A DNA stretch of 56,793 bases from an uncultured Eubacteriales bacterium (GCA_902790495.1 CADASK010000027.1:1-56793), one strand, 5' to 3'; counted from the stretch's first letter, positions 33,255 through 43,461 are shown. Notes: generated by a model from the sequence alone, not told the origin. Numbers and translations are program-made.

Positions 33255-33283
33255 ATTGTAAGGCATCCGCACCTCCGAATCAA
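33255..33283 (-). promoter_or_regulatory. Promoter of the glycine riboswitch/AGCS transcript
   Basis: Minus strand TTGATT (33278-33283), 17 bp, TACAAT (33255-33260), 12 bp before the first aptamer. Confidence 0.78.
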
Positions 33284-33336
33284 TACGCGCAGCGGGCTTC
33301 CGCTGTTCTTTTGGTGTTTTCGTCTGGCGTGATAGC

Positions 33337-33377
33337 TTTTTTTCATGCAAATCATGCCAAATTTGCAATGAAAAAAA
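33337..33377. repeat. Long AT-rich inverted repeat
   Basis: TTTTTTTCATGCAAAT (33337-33352) and ATTTGCAATGAAAAAAA (33361-33377) pair over 16 bases with one extra base. It lies between the divergent AGCS and esterase transcripts and is far more AT-rich than its surroundings. Operator or bidirectional terminator. Confidence 0.5.
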
Positions 33378-33403
33378 GGAATAGGTGTCATGATTGCAGG
33401 ATA

Positions 33404-33433
33404 TTGGACAAAACAAAGCGAAAGAGCTATGCT
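33404..33433 (+). promoter_or_regulatory. Possible promoter of the secreted esterase
   Basis: TTGGAC (33404-33409), 18 bp, TATGCT (33428-33433). Moderate match, 75 bp before the start codon. Confidence 0.45.
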
Positions 33434-33507
33434 GAAATCAAACCTAAGCATCATCCATTTAGGAAGATGCTCCAAGACGAGACCGCATAAGCAAGGAGGT
33501 TGCAACC

Positions 33508-34782
33508 GTGAAGAAGATCCTTTCCCTGATCCTTGCCGCCCTGCTGCTGATGTCCATGGCATCCGCGCTGGCGGAGGTCCGCACCAAGGTGCCCGCCGGC
33601 CAGATCGAGGGCGGCCCCGAGGTCTATTTCGCCATCAAGTCCGCTTTCTTCAAGGCGGACAGCGACATCATCGTGATCGGCCAGAAGAACAATGACTACT
33701 TCAAGCGCTACGACCAGCCCGTGGCCGTCACCAAGGTGGACGACGACCTGCTGGTGCCCGTGGACGCCCTGAGCAAGATCTTCCAGTTCTCCTACACCTA
33801 TGACGCCGCCACGGGCGCGATCCACCTCGAGGACGAGTACGTCAAGGCGGACCTCACTGTGGGCAGCAAGGACATCACCATCGACGGCGCTGCCGACACC
33901 CTGGGCGCGGCACCCGCCGAGGTCGAGGGCGTGCTGTGCGTCCCCGCTGTCAGCGTGGGCACCAAGGTCTTCACCCTGGTCACCGGCGAAGACTCCGGCT
34001 ACACCTACCTCGCCTATGAGGAGACCGGTCTGCCCAAAGGCTCCACCGGCCCCAGCGGTTCCATCACCCAGCTCACTTACCCCGGGAAGACTTACGGCGT
34101 GTTCCAGCCCGTGTATTGGTTCGAGGAAGCGCAGATGTTGATGCCCTACCGCCTGACCATCCCCACCACCTATGATCCCGAAGTGCCCAACGCCATGGTG
34201 GTGTTCCTGCATGGCGGCAGCGGCAACGACAACCGCGACGTGGAGCGCACCGCGAACTACAACGGCGAGACCGGCGCCTACTGGGATTTCGCCCTGGATC
34301 GCTATGGCTTCATCGGTCTGTCCATCAATGGCTACGCCCATTCCGACTACGGCACCAAGGCCAATGATCCCGATCCCGCCGTGGCCCGCGCCTCCGTGCT
34401 GGGCGAGCTGGAAGTGATCGCCGCTATCGAGCAGGTCAAGGCCAAGTACAACATCGACGAGAGCCGCATCTTCATCATGGGCAACTCCATGGGCGGCGGC
34501 GGTTCCCTCCAGGTCGCCTATGACCATCCGGGCATGTTCGCCGGCGTCTCCCCCAGCCCCGGCTTCAGCACCAAGCTGGATCTGACCGTGCTGGGCGACG
34601 CTGCCATCCGCGTGGTCGCCTCCACCGAGGACAAGGGCTACGACACCGCCCTGGCCAACTACAAGGCCTGGAAGGAGAAGGGCCTGAACATCACCTTCCG
34701 CGGCGTGTGCGGCGGCTATCACAACGTGGGCTGGTCCCAGGTGCTGGACGAAACCCTGGAGTTCTTCGCCAACGTGAAATAA
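33508..34782 (+). CDS. Secreted esterase with an N-terminal stalk domain
   Basis: 424 residues: signal peptide MKKILSLILAALLLMSMASA; a copper-amine-oxidase-N-like stalk domain at about 60-150 (TKVDDDLLVPVDALSKIF, SYTYDAATGAIHLE); then an alpha/beta hydrolase at 190-424 with oxyanion HGGSG near 233, nucleophile elbow MGNSMGGGG near 328 and histidine in CGGYHNVGW near 400. The hydrolase resembles PHB-depolymerase/feruloyl-type esterases. Such an enzyme could release acyl groups from plant esters outside the cell. GTG start, AAGGAGG eight to nine bases ahead. Confidence 0.87.
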   Translation: MKKILSLILAALLLMSMASALAEVRTKVPAGQIEGGPEVYFAIKSAFFKADSDIIVIGQKNNDYFKRYDQPVAVTKVDDDLLVPVDALSKIFQFSYTYDAATGAIHLEDEYVKADLTVGSKDITIDGAADTLGAAPAEVEGVLCVPAVSVGTKVFTLVTGEDSGYTYLAYEETGLPKGSTGPSGSITQLTYPGKTYGVFQPVYWFEEAQMLMPYRLTIPTTYDPEVPNAMVVFLHGGSGNDNRDVERTANYNGETGAYWDFALDRYGFIGLSINGYAHSDYGTKANDPDPAVARASVLGELEVIAAIEQVKAKYNIDESRIFIMGNSMGGGGSLQVAYDHPGMFAGVSPSPGFSTKLDLTVLGDAAIRVVASTEDKGYDTALANYKAWKEKGLNITFRGVCGGYHNVGWSQVLDETLEFFANVK

Positions 34783-34799
34783 TTTCAACCCGTCATCTT

Positions 34800-34834
34800 A
34801 CACGGAAAAGGCTGCTTCGGCGGCCTTTTTCCGT
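34800..34834 (+). terminator. Esterase terminator
   Basis: CACGGAAAAGGC pairs with GCCTTTTTCCGTG around TGCTTCGGCG; the T-run is within the right arm. Confidence 0.75.
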
Positions 34835-34935
34835 GCGCCGGACATTCGCGCCGTGCAGGATTTTCCATCCCTGGGTCGAAAGAGAGCATACAGCGGGGTT
34901 TGCCCGCTGGCAAACAGACAGGAGGAACGAGCGAT

Positions 34936-35355
34936 ATGAAGGATCCCAACTGCGGCTACTGTGTGGGCGGCGCGCCTCTGGCCGCCTTCGGCATCAAGAT
35001 CTGTGACCTGAGCGTGAGCCAGCTGATTCTGTTCAAGGAGCAGAGCCATCCCGGCCGCTGCATCGTGGCCTACAAGGATCACGTGAGCGAGATCGTGAAT
35101 ATTTCCGACGAGGAGCGCAACGCCTTCTTCGCGGACGTCAACCGCGCGGCCAAGGCGATTCACGCGGCCTTCCACCCGGACAAGGTCAACTACGGCGCTT
35201 ACGGCGACACGGGCTGCCACCTGCACATGCACCTGGTGCCCAAGTACAAGGACGGCTACGAGTGGGGCGGCGTGTTCGCGATGAATCCCGGCGAGAAATT
35301 CCTCACGGATGAGGAATACGCCGAGATGATCGAGAAGATCAAGGCGCAGCTGTGA
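34936..35355 (+). CDS. HIT-family nucleotide hydrolase/transferase
   Basis: 139 residues. The histidine triad HLHMHLVPK near 100 contains the catalytic histidine. N-terminal CGYC could bind zinc with a later histidine, as in other HIT proteins. Members hydrolyse adenosine phosphoramidates or dinucleoside polyphosphates in the cytoplasm. GGAGG lies ten bases before the ATG; an upstream ATG 12 codons earlier lacks a ribosome site. Confidence 0.92.
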   Translation: MKDPNCGYCVGGAPLAAFGIKICDLSVSQLILFKEQSHPGRCIVAYKDHVSEIVNISDEERNAFFADVNRAAKAIHAAFHPDKVNYGAYGDTGCHLHMHLVPKYKDGYEWGGVFAMNPGEKFLTDEEYAEMIEKIKAQL

Positions 35356-35409
35356 GAAGTGCGGAACCTCTGCTGCTGCGGTGAAGCAAAAAACATCAAT
35401 ATACAAAAC

Positions 35410-35442
35410 AACGCGAAGCACTGTCTGAAAGCGCTTCGCGTT
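35410..35442. terminator. Bidirectional terminator between HIT and GH13 genes
   Basis: Perfect 10-bp stem AACGCGAAGC/GCTTCGCGTT. Plus strand continues GCTTTAGTTTT, minus strand GTTTTGTAT, so it serves both converging genes. Confidence 0.8.
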
Positions 35443-35459
35443 GCTTTAGTTTTATGCGA

Positions 35460-37310
35460 TTAGCTGTGCGTGCACAGCAGCCATCTGAACCCCCACGGGG
35501 GCAGGGTGACACTGCCCTTCAGCCCGGTCTCGCCGGAGATCAGATCCGTGTAGGTATCACTGCCGGGAATCGGCACCGTCCTCTCCTCGTCCGAGAAGCT
35601 GAACATCGCCGCCAGCTTTTCCGCCCCGGCGTAGCGCCCGAAGCCCAGCACCTCGTCGCTGCCGGTCTCGGTCAGCCAGAGATCAGCCCCGCTGGCGAAC
35701 ACCGGGTGCTCGGCCCGCAGGGTCTCCAGATGGCGCAGGGCGTGGAACACCCGGCCCTCCGGGGTCGCCAGGTCACCGCGCTTCTCCGCCTTGTCCCAGC
35801 GGAAATCCCCGCGGTGGATGTAGCGGCTGTCGTCGGCCTTCAGCGGATCGGCGTGGTAGCCGTTGTCGTTGAGCTGGGCGATCTCGTCACCGGAATAGAG
35901 CACGGGCACGCCGGAGAGGGTGAGAATCAGCGCGTGCAGGGTGATGTCGCGGCGCAGCGCCAGGTCCAGGGCGGCCTCGTCGCCGTCCTCCAGGGCCTTC
36001 TCCACACCGCAGAGGGAGGCCGTCGTGCCGCACAGGCGGGCGTCGCCCAGGCGCGGGTCGTTGTTGTACAGCTCGCCGTGGCTCCAGCTGCCCGGGAATA
36101 CGCCGGTGAAGAAGTCGTTGAGGTACTTCTTGTGGGCCACCTCAGCCTGGCCGAACTGCGCCAGGAAGGGATAGTCCAGGCCCCAGCCGATGTCGTCGTG
36201 GCAGCGCAGGTAGTTCAGGAAGGTGTACTGTCCCGGCAGCGCGAAGACCTGCCGCAGCTGGTGGCGCATCAGCCGCACGTCCCGGGTGGCCACTGTGTGC
36301 CAAAGGGTCGCCATGGTGGTGACGTTGTAGAGCATGTGGCACTCAGGCTTTTCCACCGTGCCGAAGTAGGGCACCACCTTGCTCGGCTCCATCACCACCT
36401 CGCCCAGCAGCAGGGCGGAGGGGCAGACGATCTCGCAGGCCATGCGCGTCATGCGCACCAGGGTGTGCACCTGGGGCAGGTTGCGGCAGGTGGTGTGCAG
36501 CTCCTTCCAGATGTAGGGCGTCGCGTCCAGGCGCAGCACGTCCACGCCGTGGTTGCACAGGAAGAGCAGGTTGTCGGTCATGTCGTTGAAGACCGTGGGG
36601 TTGGCGTAGTTCAGATCCCACTGGTAGGGGTAGAAGGAGGTCATGACCACCTTCTGCGCCTCCTCGCACCAGGAGAAGCTGCCCGGCGCGGTGACCGGGA
36701 AGACCTGGGGCACCGTGCGCTCAAACTCGTTGGGGATGTCCCAGTTATCGTAGAAGAAGTACCGGTTCTGGCACTCGACGTCGCCAGCTCTGGCCTTGCG
36801 CGCCCACTCATGATCCTCGCTGGTGTGGTTCATCACAAAATCCAGGCAGACCGCCATGCTGCGGGCGTGGCAGGCCTCGGTCAGCGCCGCCAGATCCTCC
36901 GTGGTGCCAAAGCGGGGGTCCACCTTGCGGAAGTCGCTCACCGCGTAGCCGCCGTCCGAGCGGCCCTCGGGGCTCTCCATCAGCGGCATCAGGTGGAGGT
37001 AGCGCACGCCGGCCTCCTCCAGGTAGGGCAGGCGCTCCTGCACGTCCCGCAGGGTCGGGCCGAAGGCATTCACGTACATCTGCATGCCGACGATGCTGTG
37101 GTCGGTGTACCAGTCCGGGTTCGCCTCGCGCTGCTCGTCCAGGGCGCGCAGGGAGGCAGGACGCTCCGTCCAGCAGCGCCAGAGCATGGAGACGAAGTAG
37201 TCCCAGGCCTGGGCGTCCCCGTGGTAGAGTTCCATATAGAGCCAGCGCAGCTCGTCCTCGTGGCGGGCGAAGCGCCGGGAAAAGGTCGCGTCCCAAATGG
37301 ATCGATCCAT
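35460..37310 (-). CDS. GH13 enzyme, amylosucrase-like
   Basis: 616 residues (amylosucrases about 630). The four GH13 regions are complete: DFVMNHTSEDHEW near 175, nucleophile in GVDVLRLDATPYIW near 270, general acid in LLGEVVMEPSK near 315 and LRCHDDIGWG near 375. The HDDIGW version and YFFYDN/TFNPY-type segments fit subfamily 4 (amylosucrase or sucrose hydrolase). It would split sucrose and either build alpha-1,4-glucan or release glucose. No signal peptide. Two ATGs are adjacent; the second is seven bases from GGAGG. The longer upstream frame is repeat sequence. Confidence 0.87.
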   Translation of the reverse strand: MDRSIWDATFSRRFARHEDELRWLYMELYHGDAQAWDYFVSMLWRCWTERPASLRALDEQREANPDWYTDHSIVGMQMYVNAFGPTLRDVQERLPYLEEAGVRYLHLMPLMESPEGRSDGGYAVSDFRKVDPRFGTTEDLAALTEACHARSMAVCLDFVMNHTSEDHEWARKARAGDVECQNRYFFYDNWDIPNEFERTVPQVFPVTAPGSFSWCEEAQKVVMTSFYPYQWDLNYANPTVFNDMTDNLLFLCNHGVDVLRLDATPYIWKELHTTCRNLPQVHTLVRMTRMACEIVCPSALLLGEVVMEPSKVVPYFGTVEKPECHMLYNVTTMATLWHTVATRDVRLMRHQLRQVFALPGQYTFLNYLRCHDDIGWGLDYPFLAQFGQAEVAHKKYLNDFFTGVFPGSWSHGELYNNDPRLGDARLCGTTASLCGVEKALEDGDEAALDLALRRDITLHALILTLSGVPVLYSGDEIAQLNDNGYHADPLKADDSRYIHRGDFRWDKAEKRGDLATPEGRVFHALRHLETLRAEHPVFASGADLWLTETGSDEVLGFGRYAGAEKLAAMFSFSDEERTVPIPGSDTYTDLISGETGLKGSVTLPPWGFRWLLCTHS

Positions 37311-37338
37311 CATGATGCCTCCGGTGGATGGCAGCAGG

Positions 37339-37396
37339 GTTCCGCGCCTGCGGGCGCGGGCAGGGGGCTTTGCGATCGCCCCCTGCACCCCTTCGC
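37339..37396 (+). repeat. Family A repeat, copy 15
   Basis: Stem I CCGCGCC/GGCGCGG; stem II GCAGGGGGC/GCCCCCTGC around TTTGCGATC; tail ACCCCTTCGC. Converges with copy 16 across a 47-bp gap. Confidence 0.92.
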
Positions 37397-37443
37397 ATAC
37401 CATTGTGAGAGTTTTTATTGATATCGCCTAACAAAGGCGGCGC

Positions 37444-37503
37444 GCGAAGGTTTCCAAAGGGCGATCGCAAAGCCCTTTGGTCGCCGCCGGCAGGCGGCGA
37501 AAT
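37444..37503 (-). repeat. Family A repeat, copy 16
   Basis: Reverse orientation. Stem I CGCCGCC-TGCC-GGCGGCG; stem II CCAAAGGGC/GCCCTTTGG; tail AAACCTTCGC. Ends 3 bp before the pyk stop. Confidence 0.92.
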
Positions 37504-37506
37504 GGC

Positions 37507-39264
37507 TTAATTGCAGCTGACCGTGCCATCCTTGGCGTTCATCGTGACGACCGCCCCGCTGGAGAGGATCTCCGTGGCGTGGGCCGCACCGATGATCACC
37601 GGGATATCCAGGCTCATGCCCGCGATGACGCCCTGTCCGTCGGGATCGGGATCCTCCAGGATCAGGCCGCTGGCCTTGCGCACCAGGGGCAGCAGGTGCT
37701 TGGTGGTCTGGGAGCAGACCAGGATCGAGCCCGTGCGGAACAGCTCGATGGTCTCGGCGAGGTTCTCATCGCTGGCCACATAGACCGGGGCCGTCGCCTC
37801 GCCGCCGCACACGCCGTTGCCGCGCAGCAGCATGTGGCCCACCACCTGCACCTTCATCATGTTGGTGGTGCCGGAGATGCCCAGGGGCACGCCGGCGGTG
37901 ATCACGGCCAGCTCGCCGTCCCGCAGCAGATGCTCGTGCACGCCGGCGGCCACCGCGTGCTCAAACAGGGCCTCGGTGTCGCGCTCCTCGCTGATCATCA
38001 GCGGCACGACGCCCCAGCTCAGGTTCATCTGCCGCCACACCTGGGCGTCGATGGCGCAGGCGATGATGGGGCAGGCCGGGCGGTAGCGGCTGATCATGCG
38101 GGCCGTGCCGCCGGACTTGGTCACGGTGATGATGGCGGCGGCCTTCAGGTCGTGGGCGCTGGTGACGGTGGCGTGGGAGATGGCGGCGGTGATGTCGCAG
38201 CGCGTGTCATAGTTGGCCTGGGCGAACTCGCTCTTGTAGTCGATGTCCGCCTCGGTCTTCAGGGCGATGCGCACCATGGTCTCCACGGCCTCCACGGGGT
38301 ACATGCCCGCGGCGGTCTCGCCGGAGAGCATGATGGCGCTGGTGCCGTCGTAGATGGCGTTGGCCACGTCGGTGGCCTCGGCGCGGGTGGGCCGGGGGTT
38401 CTTCATCATGGAGTCCAGCATCTGGGTGGCGGTGATGACCGGACGGCCGGAGAGCACGCACTCGTGGATGATGTGCTTCTGCAGGCCGGGCACCTCCTCC
38501 AGCGGAATCTCCACGCCCATGTCGCCGCGGGCGACCATGATGCCGTCGGAGACGCGCATGATGTCCTCGAGGTTCTCCACGCCCTCCTTGTTCTCGATCT
38601 TCGCGATGATCTTGATGGAGGTGTTGCCCGCCTCCTGCAGCACCCGGCGGATGGCCATGATGTCCTCGCCGGAGCGGGTGAAGGAGGCCGCGATGAAGTC
38701 AAAGCCGTTCTCCGCGGCGAAGATCAGGTCGGAGCGGTCCTTCTCGGAGACGAAGGGCATGGAGAGGTGCGCGCCGGGGATGTTGATGCCCTTGTGGTTG
38801 CTGATCGCGCCGCCGTTGAGCACCTTGCAGGTGATCTCGGTGTCGGTCACGTGCTGCACCTCCATGCCCACCAGGCCGTCGTCGATGAGGACGATGGAGC
38901 CGGGCTGCACGTCCTTGGGCATATCGGCGTAGGTCACACAGCAGTGCTCCTGGTCGCCCATGCAGGCCTCGGTGGTGAGGGTGAAGAGCTGGCCGGGCTC
39001 GAGCGTCACGCGGCCGCCCTCAAAGTCGCCGGTGCGGATCTCGGGGCCCTTGGTGTCCAGCATGGTGGCCACGGGCAGCCCCAGCTCCTCGCGCAGGCGG
39101 CACACCTCGCGGTACCAGGCCAGGTGGCTCTCATGGGTTCCATGGCTGAAATTGAAGCGCGCCACATCCATGCCGGCCAGCATCAGCGGCTTGACCAGTC
39201 CCTGCTCAAACAGCCTCGGGCCCATGGTGCACACGATCTTTGTCTTTCTCCGCGGTGATGGCAT
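37507..39264 (-). CDS. pyk: Pyruvate kinase with C-terminal extra domain
   Basis: Converts PEP and ADP to pyruvate and ATP, the last step of glycolysis. 585 residues: barrel with TKIVCTMGP at 8, NFSHGTHESH near 38, DTKGPEIRTG near 70 and the active-site segment IIAKIENKEGVENL near 217, MVARGDMGVE near 242, then the alpha/beta C-domain. Residues 480-585 are the PEP-utiliser-like extra domain with ILVCSQTTKHLLPL and SGAVVTMNAKDGT, as in Bacillus. GGGAGGG precedes the ATG. Confidence 0.97.
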   Translation of the reverse strand: MPSPRRKTKIVCTMGPRLFEQGLVKPLMLAGMDVARFNFSHGTHESHLAWYREVCRLREELGLPVATMLDTKGPEIRTGDFEGGRVTLEPGQLFTLTTEACMGDQEHCCVTYADMPKDVQPGSIVLIDDGLVGMEVQHVTDTEITCKVLNGGAISNHKGINIPGAHLSMPFVSEKDRSDLIFAAENGFDFIAASFTRSGEDIMAIRRVLQEAGNTSIKIIAKIENKEGVENLEDIMRVSDGIMVARGDMGVEIPLEEVPGLQKHIIHECVLSGRPVITATQMLDSMMKNPRPTRAEATDVANAIYDGTSAIMLSGETAAGMYPVEAVETMVRIALKTEADIDYKSEFAQANYDTRCDITAAISHATVTSAHDLKAAAIITVTKSGGTARMISRYRPACPIIACAIDAQVWRQMNLSWGVVPLMISEERDTEALFEHAVAAGVHEHLLRDGELAVITAGVPLGISGTTNMMKVQVVGHMLLRGNGVCGGEATAPVYVASDENLAETIELFRTGSILVCSQTTKHLLPLVRKASGLILEDPDPDGQGVIAGMSLDIPVIIGAAHATEILSSGAVVTMNAKDGTVSCN

Positions 39265-39299
39265 AGACAGCCCTCCCTAACGTGTTTTTCATTGGATAG

Positions 39300-39328
39300 A
39301 TTGTACATCATTTGACGCGGTTGCGCAA
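39300..39328 (-). promoter_or_regulatory. pyk promoter
   Basis: Minus strand TTGCGC (39323-39328), 17 bp, TACAAT (39300-39305), 36 bp ahead of the start. Confidence 0.68.
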
Positions 39329-39330
39329 GC

Positions 39331-39391
39331 AAAAGAAAACAAAACGGCGCGAGGTTCCGCGTCCCTCGCGGGGGCCTCGCGACGCCGTTTT
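39331..39391 (-). terminator. mutY terminator
   Basis: AAAACGGCG (39341-39349) and CGCCGTTTT (39383-39391), with an inner CGAGG/CCTCG stem; on the minus strand followed by GTTTTCTTTT. It overlaps the pyk -35 end by a few bases. Confidence 0.75.
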
Positions 39392-39393
39392 TC

Positions 39394-40449
39394 TCAGGCT
39401 TCGGGCTTTCCGGATGGCAGCTGCTCGGCCAGCCTGCGCGGGACACGCATGGCGGAGGGCAGAGCGAGGCGCGCCATCTCCTCCGCGTCGGCGAAGACCC
39501 AGCCCTCGGGCGCGGTGTCGGCGTCCGTTGTGAGAGCCCACACGCGCATCTCCCACACGCGGTGGGTGAAGACGTGCCGGGCCTCTCCAAGATAGACCGG
39601 ACTCTCGCAGGTGAGGCCGGTCACAGCGCGGGCGGCCTCCGCCACCGTCTCCGCCGGGTGGAAGCCCTCGGCCATGGCGAAGACGTACAGCCCCTGCAGC
39701 AGGGTTTCCGTGCGCGGGCGCAGCAGGAAGCGGTCGCCGCTGCGGATCAGCAGCACGTCCCACTGCTCGGCGCGCGGCGGATTCTTGCGCGGGAGCACGG
39801 GCAGCTCCTCCGCGTCCCCGGCGGCGCTGGCGTCGCAGCAGGCGGCCAGAGGGCACCGGTCGCAGTCCGGCGTGCCCGGCAGGCAGATCGTCGCCCCAAG
39901 ATCCATCAGCGCCTGGTTGAAATCTCCGGGGCGCTCCACGGGCAGGATGGCGCGAACGCGGGCCTCGATCTCCCGCCGTCCGGAAGGCGAGGCCGCGTTG
40001 TCCCGGTAGCCGGTGAGCCGGGCGGTGACGCGGGTCACGTTGCCGTCCACCGCCGCCTCGGGCCGGCCGAAGGCCATGCTGGCGATGGCGCCCGCGGTGT
40101 AGGGGCCGATGCCCTGGATCTTCCGCAGCTGCGCGATGTCGGAGGGGATCGCCCCGCCGTATGCCTGCACCACCTGGCGCGCACCGGTCAGCAGGTTCTT
40201 GGCCCGGCGGTAGTACCCGAGGCCCTCCCAGAGCTTCAGCACCTCGGCCTCGTCCGCGGCGGCGAGGGCCTGCACGGTCGGAAAGGCGCGGAGGAAGCGC
40301 TTATAATAGGAAAGCACCGTCTCCACCCGCGTCTGCTGGAGCATGGTCTCGGAGACCCAGGTCGCGTAGGGGTCGCCCACGTCCCGCCAGGGCAGGCTGC
40401 GGCGGTGGCGGTCGTACCAGGAGAGAAGGGCTTGCGCGCGGTGGTCCAC
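39394..40449 (-). CDS. mutY: A/G-specific adenine DNA glycosylase
   Basis: Removes adenine mispaired with 8-oxoguanine. 351 residues: ETMLQQTRV near 34, helix-hairpin-helix LRKIQGIGPYTAGAIASMAF near 104, catalytic aspartate in AAVDGNVTRV near 130, and the 4Fe-4S loop C-x6-C-x2-C-x5-C (CLPGTPDCDRCPLAACC) near 185. A Nudix-like C-terminal domain (about 225-345) reads 8-oxoG. GTG start, with AAGGAGG eight bases ahead; the ATG 16 codons earlier is rejected. Confidence 0.95.
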   Translation of the reverse strand: MDHRAQALLSWYDRHRRSLPWRDVGDPYATWVSETMLQQTRVETVLSYYKRFLRAFPTVQALAAADEAEVLKLWEGLGYYRRAKNLLTGARQVVQAYGGAIPSDIAQLRKIQGIGPYTAGAIASMAFGRPEAAVDGNVTRVTARLTGYRDNAASPSGRREIEARVRAILPVERPGDFNQALMDLGATICLPGTPDCDRCPLAACCDASAAGDAEELPVLPRKNPPRAEQWDVLLIRSGDRFLLRPRTETLLQGLYVFAMAEGFHPAETVAEAARAVTGLTCESPVYLGEARHVFTHRVWEMRVWALTTDADTAPEGWVFADAEEMARLALPSAMRVPRRLAEQLPSGKPEA

Positions 40450-40547
40450 AGGGGTGGCCTCCTTTTGGGGGAATATCTGGTGATATTGTAGCACCAAGAG
40501 GGGGAAAAATGAAGATCGTGTTTTTCAGACGACTCTGCCGGCAGGGG

Positions 40548-40605
40548 GATTTCGCTGCCTGCGGGCAGCGACCAGAGGCTTTCCGGTCGCCTCTGGACTC
40601 TTCGG
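40548..40605 (+). repeat. Family A repeat, copy 17
   Basis: Stem I CGCTGCC/GGCAGCG (third stem I version); stem II CCAGAGGC/GCCTCTGG around TTTCCGGTC; tail ACTCTTCGG. Confidence 0.92.
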
Positions 40606-40645
40606 CCGCGTTCTTTTCTTTGAACTGTTTGCTATGGCGGCAGAG

Positions 40646-40703
40646 GTTCCGCGCCTGCAGGCGCGGGCAGGGGGCTTTGCGATCGCCCCCTGCACCCCTT
40701 CGC
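40646..40703 (+). repeat. Family A repeat, copy 18
   Basis: Stem I CCGCGCC-TGCA-GGCGCGG; stem II GCAGGGGGC/GCCCCCTGC; tail ACCCCTTCGC. Followed by TTTTGGCAGCTATT, which also links family A to family B in the second composite. Confidence 0.92.
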
Positions 40704-40767
40704 GTCGCCTCTTTTGGCAGCTATTTATAATGGCAGCAGTGTTTCTCTATGAGCATATGGCTTTCCA

Positions 40768-40873
40768 TACGAATGTTGGCGCAAGGTACCAAAAGCGTGT
40801 GCGGGGGGTCCGGGGGACACACGTCGCAACGTGTCCCCCGGTGTCCTTTGCTACTTTCCCACATGGGAAAGTA
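40768..40873 (+). repeat. Family B repeat, copy 1
   Basis: 106 bp, identical to the copy at 50440-50545 except for three bases. Two hairpins: CCGGGGG..ACACGT-CGCA-ACGTGT..CCCCCGG with a 2-base bulge, and TACTTTCCC-ACAT-GGGAAAGTA. No open frame. Confidence 0.9.
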
Positions 40874-40945
40874 GAACCATCAACTTGCGATGGATAAGGC
40901 GTTATCCTTCTGTATAATAAAATAAATATGTATTGCAGCAGAGAA

Positions 40946-41003
40946 ATTTCGCTGCCTGCGGGCAGCGACCAGAGGCTTTCCGATCGCCTCTGGACTCTTC
41001 GGG
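40946..41003 (+). repeat. Family A repeat, copy 19
   Basis: Stem I CGCTGCC/GGCAGCG; stem II CCAGAGGC/GCCTCTGG around TTTCCGATC; tail ACTCTTCGG. Confidence 0.92.
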
Positions 41004-41047
41004 CCGCATCTCTCGTTTCTTTGAACTGTTTGCCATGGCAGCAGGAG

Positions 41048-41106
41048 GTTCGCCGCCTGCGGGCGGCGACCAAAGGGCTTTGCGATCGCCCTTTGGAAAC
41101 CTTCGC
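41048..41106 (+). repeat. Family A repeat, copy 20
   Basis: Stem I CGCCGCC/GGCGGCG; stem II CCAAAGGGC/GCCCTTTGG; tail AAACCTTCGC. Ends about 95 bp before the groES -35. Confidence 0.92.
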
Positions 41107-41200
41107 CCATCCTATTTCTTTGGACAGTTTAAGAAGGCTGCTGTGCGTCGATCTGACCTTATTATTCACAAAATATTCACAATTTTCTCTGCCTGAACAC

Positions 41201-41229
41201 TTGCACATTTACCGGAAAAGTCGTATAGT
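41201..41229 (+). promoter_or_regulatory. groESL promoter
   Basis: TTGCAC (41201-41206), 17 bp, TATAGT (41224-41229), followed 14 bp later by CIRCE. Confidence 0.82.
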
Positions 41230-41243
41230 ATGCCTTGCAGATG

Positions 41244-41586
<343 letters not shown>

Positions 41587-41618
41587 TCTATCAAATAATT
41601 CGACCATACAGCGAAGGC

Positions 41619-41676
41619 CCCGAAGAGTCCAGAGGTGATCGGAAAGCCTCTGGTCGCTGCCCGCAGGCAGCGAAAT
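41619..41676 (-). repeat. Family A repeat, copy 21, between groES and groEL
   Basis: Reverse orientation. Stem I CGCTGCC/GGCAGCG; stem II CCAGAGGC/(C)ACCTCTGG with one changed base; tail ACTCTTCGG. A fragment resembling family C (ACCTTCCCTCAAGGGAAAGG) follows at about 41690. Confidence 0.9.
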
Positions 41677-41727
41677 CCCCTGGCGGGCCACCTTCCCTCA
41701 AGGGAAAGGCTGAACAAACCATTTTGA

Positions 41728-43389
<1,662 letters not shown>

Positions 43390-43414
43390 TCGCCTGAGGC
43401 AAAGAGATAATAAG

Positions 43415-43460
43415 AACCCCCGGAAAACCTGCATGAACGCGGGTTTTCCGGGGGTTTTTG
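43415..43460. terminator. groESL terminator, bidirectional
   Basis: Perfect 15-bp stem AACCCCCGGAAAACC (43415-43429)/GGTTTTCCGGGGGTT (43442-43456), then TTTG. It also lies 2 bp from the converging AEC gene and can end that operon. Confidence 0.88.
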
Positions 43461-43461
43461 A

